From Gracilaria domingensis (lineage: Eukaryota; Rhodophyta; Florideophyceae; Gracilariales; Gracilariaceae), in assembly GCA_022539475.1 (NCBI GenBank), contig VCMS01000071.1, positions 1 through 64,000 on the forward strand: a stretch of DNA of 64,000 nt, read 5' to 3'. This document shows, in pieces, positions 9,142 through 19,644 of this stretch (within the stretch, counting starts at the first letter, position 1; each line of letters begins with the position of its first letter). The position numbers were made by a program, and so were the translations under genes. A model generated the notes under the pieces. That model was not told where the DNA came from. It searched no databases and saw only the letters and a list, made by a program, of their open reading frames with translations.

Positions 9142-10959
9142 ATGCCTCGGTGGGAGTCACCTAAGGAGAATTTTATTGATATTGAACCAGATTGTATTTC
9201 AGAAACCGTTGAAGAAATTTCTGGTAGCCCTGAGGAAATTTCTGAACAGTCTAAAACTCATACAGAAAATTTTAGTAATTTCGAGGACCCTGAAAAAGGT
9301 CCTAGACGAAGTGGAAGAATTAGAAAACCGCCAGCTTGGCTATCTTATGATTATGCAGACTCTGAGGAAGACACTGCTGCAGGAGCCGTAATGATGATGG
9401 CAAATGAAATTGAACCAACATCAGTTGAAGAGGCATTATCCGGTCCTTCAAAGAATTTATGGAGAGAAGCTATGGAAAAAGAACTGGAATCTCTACGAGA
9501 GAATAATTCTTAGACCGTTGTACCAAGGACACTCAACATGAAAACGATCTCACCTAGATGGTTTTTTAAACTTAAGCCCGTTACTAAAAATCAGAAGAAA
9601 ATATCCAAAGCACGACTGCTGTGCAAGGGTTATCAACAAAAATATGGAATTGATTATAATGAGACATATGCCCCTGTAGTAAGAATGACGTCTCTCAGAA
9701 CAATGTTGGCAATTGCTCTACACCAAAATATGCACATACATCAAATGGATGTTCAAACGGCATTTCTTAATGGTGTACTGGAAGAAGAAATTTTTCTGGA
9801 AGTGCCGGAGGGTTACAGGAACTCAGAAAATTCTGAAAATGCCTGCAAGCTGACCAAGACAATCTACAGACTGAAACAAGCTATCAGAGCTTGGTACAAA
9901 ATGATTAGCTCTGTTTTGAACAATATGAATTTTTCAAAATGTCGTGCGGACCATGGACTATTCTTCGCAAATTATAATGGTTCTGACATATTTATATCAC
10001 TGTATGTCGACGATATTGTAATCGCATGTCAAAGCATGGAGGTTCTAAATATTATCAAAAACGAACTCAGCAATCATTTTAAAATGAAGGACTTGGGAGA
10101 GATCAAGCACGTTTTGGGAATCGAAATCAAGTATGACAAAAAAAATGGAAGAATGCAATTCAGTCAAAATGCATACATCCGGAATATTCTCAACAGATTT
10201 CAGGTGGTAAATTGCAAAGATATAGAGACGCCTATGGAAGCAAAGAAAATATTTGCTAAGTGCAGGGAAGAAGAGAAAGTGAATAATATTCCATACAGAG
10301 AATTAATTGGATCTCTTATGTATTTAATGCTTGGTACCCGACCCGATTTGGCTCATGCTGTTGGTACACTAAGTCAATTTTGTGAAACGCACATCATGGA
10401 ATATTGGAGAGGATGCAAAAGGGTTCTGAGATATATTCAGAAGACAGCAAAATTCTCTTTGGTCTATGAAAAAACAAGCAAACCGACGCCAACTATTTAT
10501 AGTAACTCAAGCTGGGGAAATAATGAGAACAAAAAATCTATATCCGGGTACGTCACATTTTGCGGAAGCTGTTTACTTTCTTGGAGTAGTCGAAAGCAAA
10601 ATTGTGTTGCTTTATCCTCCATAGAGGCAGAATTAATTTCTGATACAGAAGCAGTCAAGGAAGGAAAGTCGCTACTGCAGATTTTAAGTGAACTCATATC
10701 AACAAGTCAGGAATCGTTGAAAGTGTTTTTGGACAATCAATCTACAATCGCAATATCAAAAATGGAAGGCAGTCATGGAAAGTCGAAGCATATTGCCATC
10801 AAATATTTTTATATTCAAGACTGTATCGAAAATGAAGAATTGGAAATTGTTCACTGCCGTACAGATGTTATGACGGCAGATATATTTACTAAGGCACTAC
10901 AGAAATTTAGGCACTATCGTTTCATGGAGAGTTTGGGACTGAAGCAGTTACCAAGTTGA
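9142..10959 (+). pseudogene. Copia-type retrotransposon pol, 3' half (RT-RNase H)
   Basis: The frame begins in the linker after the integrase (GPRRSGRIRKPPAWL) and continues through EALSGPSKNLWREAMEKELE, the Copia reverse transcriptase (DVQTAFLNGVL; catalytic SLYVDD near 10000-10015) and RNase H (SSIEAEL, DNQSTIAISK, SKHIAIKYF) to a normal end ADIFTKAL. The only break in this part is a TAG at 9511-9513, at the place where the family has Trp (ENNS-stop-TVVP); the frame is unchanged across it. Gag, protease and integrase are missing: the element is cut at its 5' side by the LTR-like segment ending near 9121. A standard Copia polyprotein is about 1300-1400 residues, so less than half remains. 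Confidence 0.85.
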
Positions 10960-10966
10960 GAGAGGG

Positions 10967-11230
10967 TGTAGTAGAAGCATCTGGAAGCTTCTAGATAACA
11001 AGTAGAAACTGCTACCTTCCAGAGAGGTCTAGAATATTCTATAGAACATATAAGTACAAAACAATTAATGCGTAATGATAGAAACTCTATAGAAGTGTAG
11101 AACACTATAGAAATTTATTGAAACAGTATAAAAGAGTAGAAGAGAACTCCAGTTTGACGGAAGATAGAAGTCAAGCCGAGAGTCAGTGATTAAAACCACT
11201 TCTTGTTTATCCTAAGCGTTTCTATCTACA
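10967..11230 (+). mobile_element. 3' LTR of the Copia element
   Basis: A purine run (gagagaggg, 10958-10966) directly after the RNase H stop codon acts as the polypurine tract. The LTR then starts TGTA and, by inference, ends TACA 264 bp later. A TATAAAAG box lies near 11126. No second LTR is in the window, so the right end is inferred from the terminal inverted tetranucleotide. Confidence 0.55.
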
Positions 11231-11294
11231 ACACTGTGGTTTCCCAAAGCTCCTCGTCAAGCTCCCGCAGTTTGATACTAAGATGGGCATACTT

Positions 11295-12027
11295 CTAATG
11301 TTCAAGTCCCCATCGACCTTTTCCATGCCAAGGACGGATGCGAGGTAGGTATCGGCACTTTCCGACAAACGCTTCTTCAACGATCAGACGATCTTCACGC
11401 AAGTTGAGCGCCTCAGCGTTCTTAACGGCTGCCTGGATGGTTGCAGCGACATAAGGGGCCGTCCTCTTCTTGCAGCTAGCGAGCTGGCAACGAGCCTCTT
11501 CAATGCGCACGTCGCGGACTAGTTTCGCAACGAGGTTTTGATTTTGTGGAGAAGTATTGATTCCTAACCGGCGAGCCTTGGCCGTTCGGATCTCTATCCC
11601 GCGCGGATCCAGGGGCTACTCTCGCTTTGGAAGCGTTGGCTTCAGGTCATGGCGTTCGTCAACCATTTCTAAGAATTCAGGGGCGCAGACGCGGTACTTG
11701 CAACCAAAACTTAACGAGCGGCTCCCATCTGATGCTGGAGGAGGCTTTCTCACAACCTCGACCAGGAGTTCGGACCACAAGCGATTTTCGACGTGTACCG
11801 GGATATCCCGCAGCGGCTACGAAAGTAGAAGCGCGACGTCCTAGAATCCATGAGGCACCGTTCACGTGGGTCGATGACAGGGGATGATCAACGGGCAAGG
11901 CGCATCCTTTGTCCGGAAACGAGTGATGAGGTGGAAGGAGCACTGCCTTTGGCAGCGACGCCCTTGAGAAAAAGGTGACGTGTGCAAGCCACAAGCAGCA
12001 TGCAACAAAAAGCGCTGCCTGACGCAT
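11295..12027 (-). CDS. MRPL22: Mitochondrial ribosomal protein uL22m
   Basis: A two-exon gene gives 216 residues. Exon 2 (11615-11295) carries the uL22 signature: RTAKARRLG, SPQNQNLVAKLVRDVRIEEA, then the CKKRTAPYVAATIQAAVKNA helix and LIVEEAFVGKCRYLPRIRP, which ends in the loop that lines the ribosomal exit tunnel. An in-frame TAG immediately before exon 2 is the end of an 82-nt intron (11616-11697, GTACCG...TAG) that lies between complete codons and joins the upstream frame. Exon 1 (12027-11698) starts MRQAALFVACC and is basic and Arg/Ser/Ala-rich, as in a mitochondrial presequence; it is not recognisable itself. Red-algal plastids usually encode their own L22, so this nuclear copy is read as mitochondrial. 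The start and the exact donor are inferred. Confidence 0.65.
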
Positions 12028-12612
12028 GGTGGCGCACGGAGGGAACGAATCGTTTTGAGACGAGAAGTGCTCAGTCCGTGCACGTGCGGTCCGCGGTGGA
12101 AGCGGCGGCACGAAGGCGGGCGGCTCAAAGCGCTGATGAAGGGGGGGTGATGCCACCCAACGGCGCACTTGCACGGGCGGTGCACCTCGCCCGCCAATGG
12201 CGGCGTCGCTCGACGACGCGTGGCAGCTGTGCACGGACCACTGGCACGGACACGTGGCGCGCGAAAATGGCGCCCTCGTCAGGTGGCAGCGAACGCCAAA
12301 CCACCGACAGCGTGAGCAGTCGCTCCTTCAGAGCAATCGTTCACCGTCAGAGGTGCATACCTTCGTAGATATCGTTCCCTCGGTAACTTACCGCTGGCAC
12401 CGGCAGTACGCGTTCCGCGAGGAGCCGCAAGACAAGTTCGCCGCTCAGTTTGCTGTTTGATCATGTCCATACCGAAAGAACATCGAACCAAATTCCTACA
12501 ATTGTTGCCCAAAGCCTATTGCGGTGGCACCCAAAACGATGCAGCAGTCGTACGTACACACACTGACCTGTGCTCTTGAACCCTTTCAGCTGCAAATTCC
12601 TCCGTTCAAACG
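12028..12612. other. Intergenic between uL22m and a membrane protein
   Basis: The region is GC-rich and several short frames are open, but none carries a recognisable domain. It separates two divergently transcribed genes and probably contains both promoters. Confidence 0.4.
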
Positions 12613-13661
12613 GTGCCGGAGCCGACATGTCGTCATCTTGAGCACCGTGTACCTATGATTCCCCCGTACCATCCTGTACCAGCCGAGGATAGTCAACCCC
12701 CGGTTAAAAAAGTTCATCCACGTGCTATAAGACTCACATGTGCACATGTGTTATTTCTTTTCATGGCGATTGCCATTATCGTTCTCTCAATTCTCCTTGC
12801 ACGGCAAGACCGCCTCCACGAAGCGCCCGAGTTGAGGACCATTTTTGACCCATTTGTCATTTCATCCTTTGTTTCTCAAGGCTCACAATGTGGATGCCCC
12901 TATCTAACCATTTTTCCGTTTGACACAGGTTGTCCTACGGACTGCACTGCGCACAGGATCGATTCGCTCCAAAATACCAGCTTCTGCAGAACGAGCTCTG
13001 CGTTTGTATTCGGCAACCTCACCTCGTTCCGCCGAGAACACTCACCAAACAAACAATTCACTCCTGTATTTCCCCTGTCAAAATCGTTGATCGAAGCCGA
13101 GGAGGCCGTAATCGACATTGGGAAGCAGCGTGTGCAAGAAGCAAAGCTGCCACCGCTTTCAGTACATCGTCAATCGATCATGCGCATGAGTTCTGACTAC
13201 TTGTGTTGCCTGACGAAAGGAGAGAAAGAAATAGCGCAGGAGGTGAGGGCTCGTTTTGTGGCATCCCATTACAACAATTTTCCTCTACAACTTGTTCTTG
13301 TGCAATGCGTGCAGGACCAAACAGACTCGATCACGCTTATTTGGATTGCCGATGACTTGACGCAGAAATTGTGCGCGCACACTATGCACTGGCCCACTCG
13401 ATGAGGGCAAAGTGCGTGCTGGTGCTGGTGGATCGTAGTTTGCAGATGCCATTTCACATCAAGTTGGTTTCTTTCACGGCTTCGCGGGGGCAAGACATTG
13501 CCACGTATCGCAAAGTGATACAAGCTGGAGTTGAAGCGAGTGGATCCCACAACCTGAAGACGCACGTCGATTTGAACACCCAGTTAAGCGCATGCGAATT
13601 ATCACGTAACTCGACAGAAATCAATTATCCCAGTGTCGATAATGTAGAGCACGCCTTTTAG
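12613..13661 (+). CDS. Single-pass membrane protein of unknown function
   Basis: The first frame (12613-13404, 263 residues, with a possible later start MIPPYHPVP at residue 15) has a short cytosolic leader, one hydrophobic span at about residues 44-63 (CAHVLFLFMAIAIIVLSILL), and a domain with several cysteines (SQCGCPYLTIFPFDTGCPTDC, then FCRTS and YLCCL) and Asn-linked glycosylation sequons (NTS, NLT). That suggests a type II membrane protein with a luminal, disulphide-bonded domain. At its end a second frame, one base off, runs to 13661 with coding-like sequence (AKCVLVLVDRSLQMPFHIKL). A frameshift, a sequence error or an unrecognised intron could join them; a GTGAGG donor-like site exists at 13243, but splicing it to the AG at 13364-13365 does not restore the frame. 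I recognise no family. Confidence 0.4.
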
Positions 13662-13933
13662 TTTTTACGGGAGGTGTGTGATAATTGAGCTTGTGTGGCT
13701 GATGATTGTGGGGCTCGATAAAGATTGCCTCTGGTAAACTGGCAACAATGCAACGTGCGAAGCGCCGTGAAGGGTGACTACGTCCAAACACGTGGCGAAA
13801 GCAAAATTGAATCCGTGAACGCAAGTCTCGCGTTGAACACCGTCCCCTCTTGCCTAAAGACTCATTCCTCTTCCCATATCCCCCGATTCATTTTTCCTCC
13901 CGCAGACACAGTATCGTATCTGCGTGCTTTCTC

Positions 13934-13963
13934 GAGCACTCTGCTCGCTTTTGCAGAGTGCTC
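13934..13963. repeat. 11-bp perfect hairpin
   Basis: The arms gagcactctgc and gcagagtgctc are separated by an 8-nt loop. There is no T-run directly after it, and its function is unknown. Confidence 0.6.
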
Positions 13964-15208
13964 CAAGTTCTGGTTCGCTATTTCGATTACTCTTCAACGT
14001 CGGCAGTACCTGCTCATCGATTCCTCTTGCTTTGCCAGCACGAACTTTGAACACACCAGTATGCCTTGTTTCGCCGCTTGGAGCTCTCTCCGAAAGGTTC
14101 TAGACCATATTTATCCAGATTTACGAAGGCAAAGAATTCAATGCTAACAACTTTGTCAAGCTTCGCGAACACGAGCGCCGTTTGTCGAAATCCTGACTAC
14201 TCATTCCATGTAGAAAATAAGTGTGTAGAAAGTTGGAGCATCCCTACGCGGCCATACCAGTGCAGTGTGGTTGATGGCAATGAGAACCAATGGCATTCGC
14301 AAGGACACGAGGTTGAGCAATAAAACAGTGCAAGGTAGTGAGCGTGGATGGTTGTAACACTTGTTTCGAAGTCTGTGAGCAGTCTAATCAAACCGCGAAA
14401 CGATGCTACTCGATCGGAAGACATTGGCAGTCACATTCTTCCCGGGTCTAACGACATGTAGGTGCGACTGTGCGGAATAGAGAGATGGAGCAGTGGGACA
14501 ACCGCTCTGCGGTCACACCGAATAGATGACTTGCGCGAACGTGAACGACAGAGGAATTCGAACATTTCCGGATCGGAAGAGGGACGGGAGCAAGTTTGGA
14601 CAGCATGGGGGCAATTAGGCGTGGAGACAGTCCCTACGAAATGACAAGAGTGTGGTGAGGTGCTCGGTAGTGAACGACGATGGCAGTCACATCATTTCGG
14701 CGTGAGGAAACGTGATGGTCATGTTACAGTACTTGGAAAGCGTTTCCACGGTCAGAGACCCGCTTTTCATCAGCTGATTAGCGAGTTGGTTCGAGTGGGA
14801 GTGGATGTTCACGGTTAGAATTGCGACGCTTGACCTGCTTGGAGTGGGAAGGTGGGACAAAACGGCTCGACGATTGAGTGTGCACGTCAGTAGACGACCC
14901 ATGAAAGTCAGCAGTGGACTTGGGCACATTCTTGTAGTCTCCGTTACCGTGTGGTTTCCATTTTCCGGATAGTCGCCAAGGCGGCAAAAACAGACTTCGA
15001 AATTAAAGAGGGATGTCTCTCAGGTGATGTTGGCTAACGAAGGTACTGTACTGGCGAGATCCGGAGTTGCGAACTTGGATGCGTCTCGAGTTGAAGTCTA
15101 CTGGTCCCATTCCGTATCTACTAATATTTACAGTATAAGCGACAAGCAGGTAGTGGCAAACACAGAAAGCTACCCTTCAAAAAAGTACAACGCTTTCAGT
15201 GAATGAAT

Positions 15209-15266
15209 TTGCTACTGGGGGTACGTGGCCACTGAAGTGTAGTGGCCACGTACCCCTGTTTAGCAA
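15209..15266. repeat. 16-bp perfect hairpin with a 6-bp outer stem
   Basis: The inner arms ggggtacgtggccact (15218-15233) and agtggccacgtacccc (15241-15256) are perfect complements around a 7-nt loop. After a small internal loop, ttgcta (15209-15214) pairs with tagcaa (15261-15266). It lies in non-coding DNA. Confidence 0.8.
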
Positions 15267-16747
15267 CCCCAATGATTTGGCTTGCCCGCCGACCACCGTC
15301 GCTGATATCGCGTTTGCGCAAAACGAGAGCTTCTGACTCCGAACTTCGAGAGCATTTAGGCTAGCATTGCGTGATTGAAAGAAAGATTTGATTGAAGTTT
15401 TAGAATTTCTTGAAATATTTCACATTGCTGTAGAACTTGTAGAATTGTTTATAAGATTAGTAGTGAGGTCTACCAGATTAGTAGAAACTTTTGTAAATTA
15501 GTGGAAATTCTGTAGAAGCTTTAGCATTTCTGTGACATTTATACAACTTTTGAACCAATCTACGAACTTTTGAAATTTTAAAAAAGTTTTTCTTCGTATT
15601 GCCGCTTCTAAAGAGTTTAAAAACTTGTTACGTCACGAGTAAAAAGGCATCATTCGTACAAATCTATTCGAGTAATTTTCAAGTCTTAACCACAAAATAT
15701 TGACGTTTAAATTTAAAATTATTGTGTTTGGACCTCCCTTCAAATTCAACAATTGCCGTCACAGGGCTTGAACAACATTCAAACATCACTCTGAGAGATC
15801 AGTATTTGATTCCCCCCCTCCCATCCCCTGAATAATTTTGAATACGAGAAATTTTTTCAATTCTCACCCTCAATTCATTCCGTTCCGTCTGCAAGAAGTA
15901 TCTACCGCGTACTCGCTTTCTAGACATTTCAAGTCCCTTGTCACCCCTCAAATAGCAAACCCGAGTACCACAATGCATTTCAGACTCTTGAGGTCGCCAC
16001 GAAATCTTTCGCACTCATGACTGTCTCATACATTGCGAAACTGACTGACAGGGATATTAAGATACCGAGAGCACAAGTGAACTTGAAACGCCGTCTTCAT
16101 ATTCTCTGTGCTCTCTAGAATCTCATTTGCTCCTTCACCTCCACATCCGCCGTTTTCAATCATCTCTTCTGATCAATTGTATACTGCTCGCAGCTAAGCA
16201 ATATTTTAGCTTGTACTCTTCACTTTTGCATGTCACGTTTTGGCATGCATCGACTCATCTAACAATTTCTGGAGTCATGATGTCGTCACAGAAGTTCTGT
16301 GGTGATAATCCGCATTCAAACTGCATTCACATCTCCAATGTGTTTCAAACACGACACTTGAATGTCTCCACTTTGAATTGTATTGAACACATTTCCCGGA
16401 GAGGAAGACGCAGTTCCTCTCCGGAGTGTTTTTCACTCCTCTCCAACTCGAAAACCAACAATACTTAAACCTCTCCGCTCCAGTCTCGTCTCCTCTGCTC
16501 TGCTTCTCCTCCCCAGCACCCAGATTGTTTACTAACCATCCTACCGGACTTCGAAACTAGCATCGCTTTGCCTCACTCACATATTTCTCTTTGCTTTCTC
16601 CACTCTTTGCTGCATCTCCATCCCCATCGCCGTCTCCTCAACCTGGACCCCGAATCCCCCATTCCCACCACCCTACCCCAACCCACCTCACTCCCCCATC
16701 CTCACCCCAACCCCACTATTTCAACCTTCCGCCATCTCCTCATCGAA

Positions 16748-17036
16748 ATGAATCCAGAAGATTTCATTTTCGTGGATAGGTTCGGCGATGTCCTTATGCC
16801 GGACCTCTTTATGGCCCTGCATATCATCGTCTCGTTGGCCGGCAGCATGGGGTATACCACCATCAGGTATGCAGAATAGGGGTCAATCCGGACGGCTAGC
16901 CGTTCGTATCTACCCGTTTCATAAAGCGTTCTTTTTCACCGTTGCGCTGCTGAACGGCCACGATGGCTTCGTGGAAGGAGCATTAGCCAATCACAGAACC
17001 GCATTTACCACTCTAACCAATGTTGAATTAGACTAG
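16748..17036 (+). pseudogene. Possible small hypothetical gene, frame broken
   Basis: An ATG at 16748 opens a frame encoding MNPEDFIFVDRFGDVLMPDL and about 23 more residues, followed by a stop near 16877. A frame one base off then reads AVRIYPFHKAFFFTVALLNG and ends at 17036. Together they would make roughly 95 residues. Sequence quality is better than that of surrounding frames, but I recognise no family, and the join needs a frameshift near 16865. It may belong with the transposase remnant that follows. Confidence 0.25.
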
Positions 17037-17363
17037 AATGGTCGGTTTGTATTGTTGGCTTTCACGTCCTGTACCAAGTCCAGCTAGTTCGATCCACTAT
17101 GCAGCAGATCAAAATCAAACTGTATTCAATTTCATCCGCATTCGTCAAGAGCCGCAATATCCCATTTCTGCTCTTGCTCTCCAGTCCAACTGCTTGAGTC
17201 CAAAACAGCGTACGGAACGTTACCCGTATTATATCCGGCTCCGTTCATAATGGAAACCAGTAAGATCTGCAAGATCACTCCGACAGATCCCTCGCCAAAA
17301 CCAATAACCTCTTTCTTCTGAATTCAAAACAAAGAGGCAGCCATTGAAGTCCTCCGTAAGATT

Positions 17364-18398
17364 TTGGCCTGGGAAACTACCAAGTACGAGCTGATCCAAT
17401 GGCATGATATGGATTCAGTACGTCAGATGAGATCTGAACATTATAAGAACTACGTAGTTCTATGTCATATAAACACGAAAAAGGATGCAGGACGGCTCGT
17501 ATGTTCCTTTCATATCAGCAGCCAGTGCTATTTACATTCCTCTGTGAAGAAATTCGACCCTGAGCAGGGAACATCTGTGCTTATAAACCACAGTAAGCTC
17601 CATTTGAATGACAAGAAGAAAACAACCGTAGCCAATGTGGTTGCAAAGGTGAGCAAGACGCAAAAATCTTGTATAGTTAATTCTGCTGCCTTTGCAGCTT
17701 CTGCAGAACCACTGCCGCTATCATTTGCGTACAAGAACCCCGGGATTGTTCTTTTCGCAAAACCTCTCGTCGATGCAGGAATGTCTGTAACGGTTTCTGA
17801 AAAACCAGATATTGAAGACATGTTACCCTCTGATCAGGTCGTTAAAGAAAGCATTCAACGCATTGGGAAGGTAGAACACGAAAGGTATCGTGTGAACAAA
17901 TCCAAAGACGTAATGGGTCTGGGGGGAGGGGTTACTAGTGATGGTTTGAAGAATGAATTGAACGGCACGAAGTATTACGACTTCACCGCTCACTATTTTA
18001 AGCTTGGGGCGCCACACATATTAATCAAAACACGTTCCTTTGAACTTATGACGAAGAACATTTTTCTCATAGAACAGAAAGAAGCGAAATCGGCAAGTGC
18101 GCTGAGTTCCGCGTTTTATCACGCATTGCTGACTAGAATTGGTTGCGAACTAGATGAGTTCATGAAAACTTTACGTTCGTCACCGATTGTGCGTCTACAA
18201 TGCCGTGCATTGTCGGTGCATCGGCTTCTAGTCAACGTGTTCCGTTTAGCGAAAAGTGCATGGGTTGCATTTCTCATCAGTTGAACATGGTAATGAAGCA
18301 TGCCATGAGTGAGGAAACTTCGCGGAATTCTGTCAAAAAAACACAGAATCTCTCCGATGTCAAGAAAATTGTGAAAATCTTTAGGCAAGGTAATTTAG
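17364..18398 (+). pseudogene. hAT-like transposase fragment
   Basis: The first frame reaches a GVTSDGLKNELNGTKYYDFT block followed by AHYF, matching the hAT catalytic-core segment (T-DGW...VTAHY) with its first catalytic Asp. One base out of frame, from about 18170, it continues FVTDCASTMPCIVGAS and KCMGCISHQLNMVMKHA, the hAT D-A-S and C-x2-H-x-LN blocks. A Cys/His-containing segment near residues 45-80, ending HSKLH, may be a degenerate BED finger. The coding sequence stops where the LTR of element A begins (about 18399), so the C-terminal catalytic Glu and dimerisation domain are missing. With a frameshift and a truncation the copy cannot be active. Confidence 0.65.
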
Positions 18399-19206
18399 TG
18401 CAACGCGATTGCGGGACTGTGTCGCTGATGCGATTCATAATATGCACGGCGATGCCGGGACCTGGTGGTGGTACATAGTATGAGTAACTGGTGAGATCAG
18501 CCCATTTTTGGGTATACTTAATATTAGAATTAGTGTTATGAGGTGCACGGCCTAGCCGATCAGTCACACACAGGTGGGAGGTTTGCACCCATTTATTGGG
18601 GTATTTCAAGTAGATACTTGTAGCATATCTACTGTACCACACTGAAAGTGGGCCAACATACTGCACTACTTTGTAGGTTGAGCTGCACCACGTGTTAGGG
18701 AAGTAAACGGAACAACCGAACGCTCGGCTCTAACTTTCCACCCTAATGTGCAGTAAACTCCTTGCAGAGAGCTTGCACCTTGTAAAGAGACTGTTATCCG
18801 CCTCGAGGCATCCCTAACACCACTACCTCTATTGCGTGTTCATTTTGTGTGCGTGTTTGTTCGCTTTTGCCCTTGTCATACAGGTACTGCTACGCTGCAT
18901 ACCGGTGCCTACCGTTCTTGGCACGACCACCCGCGTGGCTCCTTACCGCTACCGCGTGCCGTCGCCACTCTGCTGAGAGTATTCTACTCGCCACTGTGAC
19001 GTTATTACCGACGGTGTCGTGATCTCTACCGCTGGACGCGTCTCCTTTGTTTTTCGCTCTCTCCTTTATCGGGAAGGGTTGACCCCGGAGTTATGCCCGG
19101 CCTAGCCGTGTCATCCCGTGAGGGCGCTCTACTGCTGTGCATCCCTATAAGAGGGAGGTCTGAACCGCCTTTGCGTGGCTTTCCCATCGCTGGGGTTTGC
19201 ACCACA
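18399..19206 (+). mobile_element. 5' LTR of Ty3/Gypsy element A
   Basis: The left end (tgcaacgcgattgcgg, then GATGCGATTCATA) aligns with the start of the B LTR (GCAACGCAATTTGCG..., GATGCGTTTCATA). The right end, GTTTGCACCACA, is followed by a decayed version of the family primer-binding site (19208-19227). The length is about 0.8 kb against 974 bp in B. It interrupts the hAT transposase. No matching right-hand LTR of A is in the window. Confidence 0.6.
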
Positions 19207-19644
19207 AGTTTGTCTCCCGACTTAGAAGTCGTGCCGTCCAGCAAGCTGGTTTTCTGATCAACTCCCGATTTGCCGGTTCGTTTTGTCTCGTGGAGATTCG
19301 CTACACAATGTTATTGCAATTCGTGGCCGACTGGACGTCGTGTCGGCTTCGTTTTCCCCACCTTGGGTTGTTGCTTAGACACGGTTGACTACCGGTGGCA
19401 CTACCTATTTTCGTAGTGTGAAATTCCCGTCGGTACGGTTGTTGCCACCCTGTTTGGGTTTTGAACTTGTCCCAGCAATCTGGTCGAACTACCTAATTCC
19501 GCATACGGCTCTTGCCGTTGTTACGGTTTGTTCGCCCGATCTGCCGGTTAATGTCACTCGTGTGAGGACGTTACAGTCATTCAAGGTTAATTTGGTTGGT
19601 CGTTCGCTTGTTCATAGTTTTCTGGTTTTGTTTCGTCGTGGACG

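Larger units (their letters stand above)
13662..16560. other. Long stretch without a supported gene
   Basis: Several frames of 60-140 codons are open, but their composition is unconvincing. One candidate is the last part of 14066-14323, which has cysteines spaced as in a small secreted domain (CRNPDYSFHVENKC, then YQC), but it has no neighbouring signal peptide in frame. The segment 15360-15740 is AT-rich with repeated GTAGAA/TTAGTAG words resembling degraded retroelement DNA. Two strong hairpins are listed separately. Confidence 0.45.

Noticed and set aside
11301-11330. tRNA-like TTCAAGTCCC word
   Set aside because: It lies in the coding end of uL22m and no cloverleaf partners are present.
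12613-13404. GTGAGG at 13243 as the donor of an intron in the membrane-protein gene
   Set aside because: The nearest usable AG sites (13364-13365 and earlier) give a phase that does not restore the downstream frame.
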